A stretch of DNA of 64,000 nucleotides from Colias croceus (lineage: Eukaryota; Arthropoda; Insecta; Lepidoptera; Pieridae). The first letter of the stretch is position 1; the number at the start of each line of letters is the position of its first letter. The stretch covers positions 1,674,001 to 1,738,000 of the forward strand of contig NC_059542.1 of NCBI RefSeq assembly GCF_905220415.1, given 5' to 3'. Of this stretch, positions 35,091 through 44,521 are shown piece after piece. A program made the translations under genes and the position numbers. Below the pieces are notes generated by a model. That model had not been told where the DNA came from, searched no databases, and was given only the letters and a program-made list of their open reading frames with translations.

Positions 35091-35235
35091 CGACAATACC
35101 GTCCTGCCCCTAGTCGCTAATGCGAGAGATTGGATCGCGAACAAAACGAAACAAATGCCGTGCGACCAACTGTTCGACCTCGCGAACACAACACGCTTCC
35201 GTAAGGTCAACCCTAAGAAAGTCGCGAAATCTTAA
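35091..35235 (+). CDS. Lmpt: Alternative last exon of Limpet (extended C-terminus)
   Basis: A very good acceptor (TATTTTTGTGCTTGTGCAG, ending 35090) opens 48 codons, DNTVLPLVANARDWIANKTK to RKVNPKKVAKS, then TAA. Codon use and GC are coding-like in otherwise AT-rich DNA. The exon needs a phase 2 donor. Splicing from CAT/GTAAAT at 34694/34695 provides it and removes the exon 6 stop codon, changing the last Met to Ile and giving a 391-residue protein. The donor is weaker than consensus, which would suit optional use. The tail is basic, with no domain I recognise. Confidence 0.6.
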
Positions 35236-36268
35236 CGATATTTTTATATAAAAAAATCCCTACAAAAATCACAAAAAAATGTGGATGCACAAAACGAGTA
35301 TTTAATTTCGCTTTTTTACTGTATGTTTATTTAAGGTGTTTATATATTTTGATTGTTTAATCGTTACTAAACATCGACATAAATCGTGTATTTATCGAAC
35401 ATCTATTTAATCGCTAATCGCCGTATTATTTCGCTTTGGCTGTTGTATTTAGTCCTTTAGGTGTGACCTAAGTTGTCAATCTACCTAGTGCAATTCACAC
35501 GATGCCTTAATAACATATCTAAGTCAATTTTGAGGGTATATATTTTGTGTTGTACCTGTAACCATTATTATCTATTCAACAACACAATTATACATCTCGT
35601 GCTAAATGTAGTTTTCGAGTTTTTATTATTAGATTATTATGTCATAAATAAGTGCTTTCATTGTTTAATGCGTAACATAGAATTAAGTGTAAGGATTTTA
35701 TCGACAGAGTAACATATGTTTAATATGTTTATATTTAAGTATTTATTAAAACGGAAGTATGTGGAGTCGGTGGTGTTACCATATTATAACGTTGAGATTT
35801 CTAGCTGTAATGTTGCCATACGCACCATCGACGTAGCTTCCTAACACTAAATTGTTGACATAATGTCTAGTTTTTACTAATAAAATAATATAATTAAAAA
35901 AAATATTTTTGTTCTCGGATAGGAATCAATTGTGTTACAATAATGTAAATGTTATATCTATTTTTACATGATAATGATATTTTTCTAGTGTAGTGTATTT
36001 AAGAGAATAACATCTGTGTATCGAAGCGACCACGACAAGTCAGGGGAACACTTAAGGGTTAATTGTTAAGGGATAAATTATTCAAATGTTGATGAAAGAT
36101 TATATTTATAATGTGTACACATTAAACTGCTTAGCTGTGTGATCTGATCTAATATTCTTGTATTTATCTACCCATAGATTGTATTATACTATGAAACTGA
36201 ATTAAATTATCAAAAGTAACTTCATTGTTCGTTATTATTTATTATCCTTTCCTCTCCTCCTTACGCCA

Positions 36269-36274
36269 AATAAA
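36269..36274 (+). terminator. Distal poly(A) signal, plus strand
   Basis: AATAAA, only 10 nt from the opposite-strand signal at 36284-36289. Confidence 0.3.
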
Positions 36275-36283
36275 ACAACAGGA

Positions 36284-36289
36284 TTTATT
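36284..36289 (-). terminator. Poly(A) signal, minus strand (UPRT side)
   Basis: TTTATT on the plus strand is AATAAA on the minus strand, 0.83 kb past the UPRT stop codon. Confidence 0.3.
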
Positions 36290-36524
36290 AAAATTTTATA
36301 TTCCGTATTTTTCAAGATCTAAATAATACATTAATAGTTAATGACTTCACTTATACAATATACATAGTTTACATTTAAATTGTACAGTACAGCAATATGC
36401 AAGATCAAGGCATAATAGTAGCTTGTTTAATAAAGTGAAAATAACAAACATAAATAAGCTTAGTATTCTAAACATTACTTATGTGTCATAGTACAACTGC
36501 TATAGAAAAATATTGGTTAGGGTA

Positions 36525-36721
36525 AGTGCTGATTTACACAGGGTCAGTAACTGACTACAAATTCGAGGCAAATCAGTGCTGACCCGAAAAAAACCCTGTG
36601 TAAACAGATTTGAAGTCAGTACAGAGGCTTGAAGTCTATGCAAACAGTTAAAGTCAGTCGAATTTCGCCGAATTTCGGCGCCGCGACTGACTCGTCTACT
36701 GACCCTGTGTAAATCAGCACT
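36525..36721. mobile_element. MITE with TA target duplication
   Basis: A 197-bp element whose ends AGTGCTGATTTACACAGGGT are inverted repeats (23 bp or more), flanked by TA (36523-36524 and 36722-36723). It would lie in the UPRT 3' UTR. TA duplication suggests a Tc1/mariner or similar origin; not certain. Confidence 0.7.
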
Positions 36722-36899
36722 TATGTTGGTACACACAACCATCTTATTGTGAAAAGTCCATAGTAGCAAGTCGCTTTTAGTATTAAAAATTGAAAGAAAA
36801 CAACAAATCTATATTATGTAGAAGAAATGTTATTTATAGCTCTGCTGATTCACAACAGGCAAAATAAATTATAAGCAGCCTAAAAGGCATATGAAAGTG

Positions 36900-36946
36900 T
36901 TTACGCAATATATACCTAAAAGCCTTTTAGGTATATATTGCGTAAA
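36900..36946. repeat. Perfect inverted repeat, 23-bp arms, 1-nt spacer
   Basis: Arms 36900-36922 and 36924-36946 (TTTACGCAATATATACCTAA...) are exact reverse complements, just downstream of the UPRT stop codon. Confidence 0.85.
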
Positions 36947-37116
36947 TACTTACTCGAAACATAAGTATATTTCGACAAGATTGATGTTTCTGAACAACAT
37001 GTTAATATAAATGAACCAATTAAAAAATACACAAACACATGTTCAAAACATTTCTTGCCAACAAACAAAACACTATGGTTTTAATCGTAAATAGTTTATG
37101 CCTCCTCATCCTCGCA

Positions 37117-37299
37117 TCAGTCAGTCCCAAAATACTTTTGCCCAAAATGATTTGGAGCAACAGGGTGTAGTTCAGAGGTTAGGATCTTCATCTTTGGTAC
37201 ATAGTCAACCACTGCTTGTGCGGCTGCAGGGGTGCAGAATAGATTTGAGAGTATTATACTTTCTTCTTTCACACCATGTTGTGTGAGGACATTTACCGC
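37117..37299 (-). CDS. UPRT: UPRT exon 4
   Basis: Residues 164-223 and TGA, AVNVLTQHGVKEESIILSNL to FGQKYFGTD. Acceptor TTATTTCAG. Confidence 0.93.
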   Translation of the reverse strand, partial: AVNVLTQHGVKEESIILSNLFCTPAAAQAVVDYVPKMKILTSELHPVAPNHFGQKYFGTD

Positions 37300-38811
37300 C
37301 TGAAATAAGTGGAATTTAATTAGCAAAGAAATTTTAGTAGAAGGCATGGTATATTGGGAATGTTGTTGGTGCTCATTACAGAATAATGGTGCTAAATACA
37401 GAATACAGCAGCTTTTTTAAAATCGTAAACAATTCTAAAAAAGCTGCTGTATTCTGTATTCAATCTCAAAAGTGAAGCTATATTGCTTGAAGTTAATAAA
37501 AATACTTATTATATTAAATAGATAGATAAACAAACAATAAAAAAATCTTTTGACATAATTTTTTCAATACCTGTTTAACAGTATTGCCAGTTGACATAAT
37601 AGGATACATGAGGAGTACTTGTCGTCTAGCGATGTCTTCAGGGAATTTAGCGTACACCACATGAGCTTCATGAGTGTCATTGTCACTCTCTACCAGGATC
37701 TTGCCGATGCGAATTGAGCGACAGCAGTCACGGAGACCCTGAAAAAATACAACACTCCATAATACATATTTGCTTAGACTTTCAAACGTAAAAAAGTAGT
37801 AAGTTGTAATAATAAAGATTCAGTAAGATATTTGTTAAAATATCCTACATTTAAATTCAAGTGTATTCTGTGTGAGTTGTATAAAATGATGATATAGAGA
37901 AATTATAAAAATAAATCTTTTATGTTTACCTGATAGATATTGGAGTTTCATTTACAATAGTTAATTTTATGAACAAAATATCGTTACTTATAAGTTTGTA
38001 GTTTGTGAAGTTGGGTTTTTAAATATTTAAGATGATAAACGTACCTGCTCCATAGCTTCTCCGGAACGTACAATAGACACCCCACAGTTCCCAGATCCAT
38101 ATTTCAGACCTTTGTATAAAGCTCCTGTTGGTGTGATCACCTCACAATCGGTGAATGGCAGCTTGTTCAGACTTTCCTCAATGACTAGACGTATCAAACG
38201 ATCGGCATAGAATTTAAAATCACTACGAGTGGTGTTTCTGAAATATCATTTTGAAGATTATTAACTACTTCACTGATTTTTTTTTGTAAGGAACTAAATA
38301 ATGCCTTAAATTACAATTGTCTAACCTACTTATTTAATATTTTTACTACTTTGTGCATTTTACATATGAATACCGTTTGTGGGTGTATTTTTTTATGTAT
38401 TAATCATTTGCAGCTTCACATGGGGCAAGTGGGGCACCCACTGTTATGTTAATACATTTAGATAAATAAATAAACAGAGTAGTGATTGCAAAGGATTGAC
38501 AAAGATGGGTAAAACATGGCATGAAAAATATAACAAGTCAAAAATATATACGGTATTCAATGAAAAATATAGCGTGCCTTATTGTATATGAATGCAAATA
38601 TTGTATTGAGCTAATTGCACCATAAATAATTGCTCGAATTCCATTTATTTGCATCCTATTTCTACAAAATGGGATAACCTTACTTGTCACGCAAAATGGT
38701 TTGCAATTCCTTGATATTGTCGTTGGATGGTAGCAACGTTAAACTGTCGCCAAAATGTTCCTTCACATCATTCGCATCCCACTGCCTAATATCGTTGTCA
38801 ATTATATCCAT
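37117..38811 (-). CDS. UPRT: Uracil phosphoribosyltransferase homologue
   Basis: Four minus-strand exons: 38811-38684, 38237-38045, 37738-37571 and 37299-37117. They join in phases 2, 0, 0 to 672 nt, 223 residues. UPRTs convert uracil and PRPP to UMP in pyrimidine salvage, in the cytoplasm. Visible are the core starting RSDFKFYADRLIRLVIEESL, the middle GLKYGSGNCGVSIVRSGEAM, the PRPP-loop equivalent MYPIMSTGNT (residues 151-160), and the end HPVAPNHFGQKYFGTD. In bacterial enzymes the end carries a GDAGDR-type uracil-binding stretch. Here PNHFGQKYFGT stands in its place, as in animal homologues, so activity on uracil is uncertain. Start: the first ATG, giving MDIIDNDIRQWDANDVKEHF. The gene converges with Limpet. 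Confidence 0.92.
37395..37460. repeat. Perfect inverted repeat, 25-bp arms
   Basis: Arms 37395-37419 and 37436-37460 (AATACAGAATACAGCAGCTT...) pair exactly. They lie in UPRT intron 3. Confidence 0.85.
37571..37738 (-). CDS. UPRT: UPRT exon 3
   Basis: Residues 108-163, GLRDCCRSIRIGKILVESDN to the PRPP loop MSTGNTVKQ. Acceptor TTTTTTCAG, donor CAG/GTATTG. Confidence 0.93.
38045..38237 (-). CDS. UPRT: UPRT exon 2
   Basis: Residues 43-107, KNTTRSDFKFYADRL to RSGEAMEQ. Acceptor ATTTCAG, donor CAG/GTACG. Confidence 0.93.
38684..38811 (-). CDS. UPRT: UPRT exon 1
   Basis: Residues 1-42 plus two bases. Donor CAA/GTAAGG. Confidence 0.88.
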
Positions 38812-38983
38812 TTTAGAATCAATTGGTCAACGTGAAAATACGAAAATACAACGTTGAATATTTCACAGGGCACAATAATCTGTCAAGGGAATGTTTTTAC
38901 CTGTGGTTTTTACTTTTCAATGTCAACAAAAACTCCGTCAAGATTGTCAATATCAGCTGTGATTACGTTCAGAAACTTGTCAT

Positions 38984-38991
38984 TGACGTCA
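38984..38991. promoter_or_regulatory. CRE-like palindrome TGACGTCA upstream of UPRT
   Basis: Perfect CREB/ATF consensus 173 bp upstream of the UPRT start codon, a promoter-proximal position. Motif evidence only. Confidence 0.4.
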
Positions 38992-39191
38992 ATAATATAA
39001 TGAACAGTTCATTCGGATCACACAGGATCGTAGTACGATAATCGCACTTAAATTAATTGTAAATGTTTGGCTTATAAATATCAGAAGTTTCTTACTTTAC
39101 AGCACCTTAGGTATAACTTATGTAATGTATTTCTCCCTTTTCATCATTTATTGTACTTGGATGGTCAAAACAAGAGATGTATGAAACTTCA

Positions 39192-39310
39192 TCTACTATA
39201 TTATAAAAATAAGTCGGGTTTTCCTTCCTGACGCTGTAACTCCAGAACGCACGAACCGATTTCCACGGTTTTGCATTCGTTGGAAAGGTCTCGGGCTCCG
39301 TGAGGTTTAT
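39192..39310 (+). mobile_element. Helitron-like 5' fragment
   Basis: TCTACTATATTATAAAAATA followed by GTCGGGTTTTCCTTCCTGAC and ACGAACCGATTTCC. TC start and AT-rich lead resemble the other Helitron-like elements, but no CTAG end follows. Truncated. Confidence 0.5.
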
Positions 39311-39645
39311 AGCAAAGAATAGAAGTTTAATAATAAATCATTATAATTATTATCATACTAAAATAAATTCTACGTTGAATATTTAAAAAAAATCTATCTT
39401 GATTAAGGCATTTTTTTAGTACCTAAGTGTATATTAAAACATGGCTATATTGTATAGGTACTATTTATATAAATTTTCCTAGATATCCTCTATAATAGAA
39501 AGAAAATATTTTTGGTATGGAATAATAATACAAAGGTGTTAGGGAACTTATTTATACACACACAAATGCAAAGCTCAGCTTACGGACTGTTTCTATATCA
39601 TTAATGCATTATTGTAAAATTCTAGAGGGTGAAGTAGTAACTTAA

Positions 39646-39867
39646 GGTACAAGTCCGAGACGGGCCGCAGACCGCAAACTGCAACAGCAAACTGCAAGCG
39701 ACACCACTTGTTTCTATGAACATCTATGAAATTGATTCTAAGCGCGGCGACACTGCTGCCTGCAGACGCAACGCGCAGCGATTCATAGATTTTCATAGAA
39801 ACAAGTGTTGTCGCTTGCAGTTTGCTGTTGCAGTTTGCGGTCTGCGGCCTGTCTCGGACTTGTACCT
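39646..39867. mobile_element. Fold-back MITE with TTAA flanks
   Basis: A 222-bp element in which about 75 bp at each end are inverted copies (outer end GGTACAAGTCCGAGAC), flanked by TTAA (39642-39645, 39868-39871). The arms themselves contain a short direct repeat (GCAAACTGCAA). TTAA is the piggyBac-type duplication, but the ends do not look like canonical piggyBac. The flank words GTAGTAAC also occur on both sides. Confidence 0.75.
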
Positions 39868-40430
39868 TTAAGTGTAGTAACACTGCACTATTATTATGGA
39901 TCACATTTTATTATTCGATAATTGACACTTATATAGAAATAAAACACATAAATACGCATTAACGCTTTATTTGCCCACAAAATACAAATTAATGATTGCA
40001 TGTTGTATGTTTCCAATCCTCTTACACACCTATGATACAATCGACTATTGGCATTGTTTGTGACAAAACATTCCACAAAAATATATCTTCGAATATAGGA
40101 CTGCGATTGCTATCTTCTAGCTAGGCTGAACCACGATTCTCATGTAAATGCAAGAAAAGTTAATAAAAAAATTATTAATAAATGCCTCATACCTATACTA
40201 TGTTAAGACAGAGAAATGTACTGTTTAGACTACACGATTTGCATTGAAACTGTGTATATATTTAAATGTAATATATTTAAATTGCTTTCATTGATAGAAA
40301 GATGGTAAACTTCAAATTAAGAGAGCATAAATTAGATATATCCCTGATACCTAAATAAAATCGCCACAACATGCTTAATTTGAAATAATTATTCCTTTAG
40401 TAAAATACAGACACTTCTGAGAAAAAGCAC
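39868..40430. other. Non-coding DNA
   Basis: AT-rich. A small minus ORF (60 codons, 39894-40076) is unsupported. May be distal 3' UTR of the ELOVL6-type gene. Confidence 0.4.
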
Positions 40431-40567
40431 CAATAAAGAATAGAATTAAAATGGCGACCGTTGGCATTTAACGTTCTCGTCGTGCAAGCAAGATAGCAAG
40501 CGTACAAACGTCAATGTGCAAGTGAGACGACATACGACGGCGCCATCGATGATTCGATTCTTTATTG
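40431..40567. mobile_element. MITE, CAATAAAGAAT family, copy 1
   Basis: A 137-bp element with imperfect terminal inverted repeats of about 26 bp (CAATAAAGAATAGAAT...ATGGCG and its complement). Same ends as the element at 41630-41761; the interiors differ. No clear target duplication. Confidence 0.65.
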
Positions 40568-41629
40568 TCACTGTTAACTTTTACACATAGTGTAACTAAA
40601 TAAAGTATGCCCGCATACTATTAAAATTCAATGGATCATTTTTCCATCCAGTATTTACTTTGAAATTATTTAAGATATTAGCGTTTTACGATGAAAAAAA
40701 AAAACATTATTTACACATAGGTCTTGTTGGATACTCACTTACACAATACTGGAATTTTGTCATTTACATGGTTTTATTATTACCTCTCGTAAATTCTGGG
40801 ATTATTTACAATATGGGAGCCTTCCTTATTCATATTTTTACAAAGATTTATATTTGAAATGTGTTAAGAAGCACCAATCGAATTTTATAGTGCGATAGAA
40901 TATGCACACATACAAATACAATGGAACATATTGTAAAGGAATTATTGTATAATATTGTAATTATAGCGAACAATACATTCAAACGAAAAACAATATTGTA
41001 TCAACAAATACTTATCAATCAAAAATATACTACAATTTGACATTGTGCATGAAAAATAAAATAAGAAAAAAAAACAATGTAAACTATTTTACAAAGCGTA
41101 TAAAAATTTATAACAATAAATAACAATTCGCAATTATAAAGAAATACCGACGGTGTTTAAAGCCTAGCTCGTTCGTAACACTTTATTTCGTGACACATCA
41201 TTTCTCTGTATTCAACGCGTATTTAAATACTCTGACTTTGACACGAGGAGATTAATTTGGGGCTTATAAAGATTATTATTTATTATTATAAACTTTTATA
41301 GAGATAAGAAGAAGCTATGAGTCATTCAGCAAACTACAACTATTAACCTGGTATATTTTTCTCTCATATAGAAATGATTGTCACGAAATAAAGTGCGCTT
41401 TACATAGTGATGCTATGAACCCAATCTATTCTCGTACAGAATTCGGATGAAAAATTAAAAACCCATATCGTCTACATCATGATTTCTATGGATTAGTCCA
41501 CGCGGACAACATACTAACACCAGTTTATCTAGAACTTTCTATACGAAATTGACCTGGCCTAAACTATAAGAACTGATCGTCATCACTCTATCGTTAAATT
41601 AACTGTACTCATTTTGTTATAACCCGCGT
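40568..41629. other. Non-coding DNA
   Basis: Very AT-rich. A 65-codon ORF at 40660-40857 is hydrophobic by composition and not convincing. Confidence 0.5.
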
Positions 41630-41761
41630 CAATAAAGAATGGAATTATAAAATGGCTGACATCTATCCCCTTCACACATATCACTTCTCTCTTCATACAA
41701 CATGTTGTTAGAGAGAGAAGGAAATAGACGAGCAGCCACATATACATTCCCTTCTTTATTT
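41630..41761. mobile_element. MITE, CAATAAAGAAT family, copy 2
   Basis: A 132-bp element with the same inverted ends (CAATAAAGAATGGAATTA...ATGGCTG), plus an internal inverted pair around CTTCTCTC...GAGAGAAG. Confidence 0.65.
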
Positions 41762-44145
41762 GTTAAGGTTATACTAACTTAATCAATTACATTTATTATT
41801 GCAAAACAACATGACGATCGTCCCTTGGTTCTAAACTATCGCGAGACCAACGCTGGATATTAAGCGGACTTTACAATGTAAATTTCTAGTATATCTAAAA
41901 GTTTTCGTTAGATTCATTTAATGTAAATATTTTTCAATATATTATTATTGCATTGAATTAGTACTTCTTTCTATGGCGTACAAGTATGTATGTGTACTTG
42001 TAAATTGTAATACTTCAAACATCTAAGTTTCTAATATTTTTTGACATTCCAATGAAAACACAGTCTTGTCGACGCGGAATTGTTCTATAATATTTTTTCT
42101 AATTGAACTATTTCGACACGATTTCCCTCTTTATCCATTCTCAACGAGAGAACAACTAACGCTAAAACCTAAGCTTTGTACACATTTGTTTGGCTAAAGC
42201 AAAAAATTACCACGAGCCATTTTTTATTTTATAACTTTATCCATCATCCTTCCGGTCATTATATAAAAGGGTCAAAAATTTGTACCTAGACAAGCGGTAT
42301 TTAAAATCATTTAGATATTTCAATCAAGCTGTACTCGTCAGGGGGCTTTTATAAAATACATATACAGAGCTGTTAATACCACTAACCGTCGTACTAAATA
42401 ACAATTTAGTAATAAGTTATTAAATATTGATGAATATGAAAAATCTGATTATAATAACAACGTTTATAATTAAATATTTCTCTATTATTTGGCCTCTATG
42501 TTTCTTGTATTTTATATACAGCCCCCTATAGCTTTACTCCGCTAATTACAACATACTTTGTGCACTTGTCATACAAGCGTATCAAAGTATCGAACTATCC
42601 TCGCTTAATAAAATTGACTTGCGAAGTCTCTGTGCGAGGTACTCTGTACACGCTAACACGTATTCAAACTGATGTTGCGTGTACGCAGGTGTCAGGCGTA
42701 AACAATAATTACTCTGTACAGGTAAACCTACCCTTTTACAAATAAATTACATATTATAATCACTCATTTAAGTAATAAATACGATAAACAACAACAATAT
42801 GTCGAATGCTCCTACATTGGCCTGCGGTATATGGTAAATAAGTAGATGCAACACTGGAGTATAAACGGTTATGTAACATATTATTATGGTACCAATTTTA
42901 TTTAATTTCGAAATAAATAAAAACGAAGCGTATAAAAAACTATGTATCCTTAGTTCAACCAATGTAGAAGCGTTCCAAACTTTGATTGGAGAATAACAGA
43001 TTCGGTAAATTCGAAGGAAAGTTTCTGTGACTGAGCATGTAAAGTTTAGATTGTTTCAAATCCCGGCTATATATTTTGAGCTTTAACACCTACGCAATAA
43101 GATCGCTTTTCTCCAACCAAAGATCCCTACACTAAGAGGCGCCGTCGTTTGAAGCGTTACCTAAGCATTACCCCGCACATATTCTAGCATGGAATGTTAC
43201 AACGGCCACCTTTAGACGAACACCGATTGATAATTTCAACTTTTAATACAAGTATTTTAGACTATTTTATATCAATTGTTATTTAGTATTGATGTGATTT
43301 CTTTACACAAAATGTTTTTAATTGAACCATCTGTATTATTTGCATATAATATCTTCTCTTAATAAGCTATAATTATTTTGTTGTATTGTACGGTAACAAA
43401 AGGTCTATATTCATGGTACATGATAAAACATTAGTTTAACCCCTTCCACCTTCAAACAAAATCTATTCCTGCGAGTGCTTCGCTTATTTTCGATTTATCA
43501 CATCATTAAAGCTAGTGTAAATGTGGTTTAGACTTAGATAAAAGCGAAAACGTGCGAATATGCATACCCTTGAGAGATAAGCGCTGTAAAGGTCACCGAT
43601 ACCCTGACAACAGTGCCTGAACAGCTACTGTCACAATATATGACTATCTCGAGGAATAATAATTTATTATAGGTCAATAGCAGGATAAGGCGGCTAAGTC
43701 AATATTTAGTATAATTTCTTATTCCTCAGTGTTCTGTAATAAGTAAAACATGATAATACGTTAATCCTAACTATTTTTTGTAGGGTATCAATAATTCGTT
43801 CGTGTAAGCAGATGTAAATTATAGTTTCAATTATATCTCGTAATTGACACACTTGTAGGTCAACGAGTTTTGGCCAATTTAAGTGCCTACAACTTATTCA
43901 ATCAGATGATCCAATTAACAGCTAATTTGCTAGCATCGCATATAAATACTAAAAACAAACAACGCTGCGATAATTGCAATTCCCACGCGTGTTTCTCGCG
44001 TGACCGTTCATGTACATGTAAAAAACTGTAGCTATCATGCGCCCGCACGCGCAGGCGCGCTATCACAACAACACGTGAAGCGATTAAAGTTGAAATTACT
44101 CAATCGGCACCTAATAACCTGTACAATTAATATCACAGACGGCGA
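41762..44145. other. Non-coding DNA, partly ELOVL6 3' UTR
   Basis: No coding ORF. Directly downstream of the ELOVL6-type stop codon (minus strand), so at least part is its 3' UTR. CpGs rise near 43980-44075. Confidence 0.4.
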
Positions 44146-44521
44146 CTAGTGGACCACGCCGTTCCTCTGTCTCGGGTAGCCGTTGTACTGGGCGGCGAAG
44201 TCGTTCTTCTTCGAGGGGGGCACTTCCGAGATCGAGGGCTCGACCTTCGACTTCTTGCCGGGCTTCGGCGAGAGGTAGGCTTTGTAGAAGAACCTGGCGA
44301 ACAGGACGAAGTACGAGAAGTACATGGCCATCGAGAGCTTGATGTTGATCTGGCTGATGCCGCACGTGTGCGAGGGCGCGCTCGACATGTAGTTGTGCGC
44401 CCAGATGTTGATCGCGCACCCCACGATCATCTGCGTGAGCTGCAGGAACGTGATCGTCATCGCGAGGAACTTGGGCGGGTACTTGCCCATGCTCACCAGC
44501 GCGTAGTACGAGTACATCACA
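44146..44521 (-). CDS. Elovl6: ELOVL6 last exon
   Basis: Acceptor CTATTTTCAG; completes a Ser codon, then 124 residues and TAG. The tail has a Lys-rich patch (PKPGKKSKVE) but no classical KKxx retrieval signal at the very end. Confidence 0.9.

Larger units (their letters stand above)
35236..36524 (+). other. Probable 3' UTR of long Limpet transcripts
   Basis: AT-rich and non-coding. AATAAA occurs at 35879-35884 and 36269-36274. Opposing transcription from UPRT probably ends near 36270-36290. Confidence 0.4.
38812..39645. other. UPRT upstream and intergenic DNA
   Basis: Holds the UPRT promoter side, with no TATA box seen and a CRE-like TGACGTCA at 38984-38991, 173 bp upstream of its ATG. A Helitron fragment lies at 39192-39310. 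Confidence 0.45.

Noticed and set aside
39593..39904. 103-codon minus ORF
   Set aside because: It runs across the inverted arms of the TTAA-flanked MITE.
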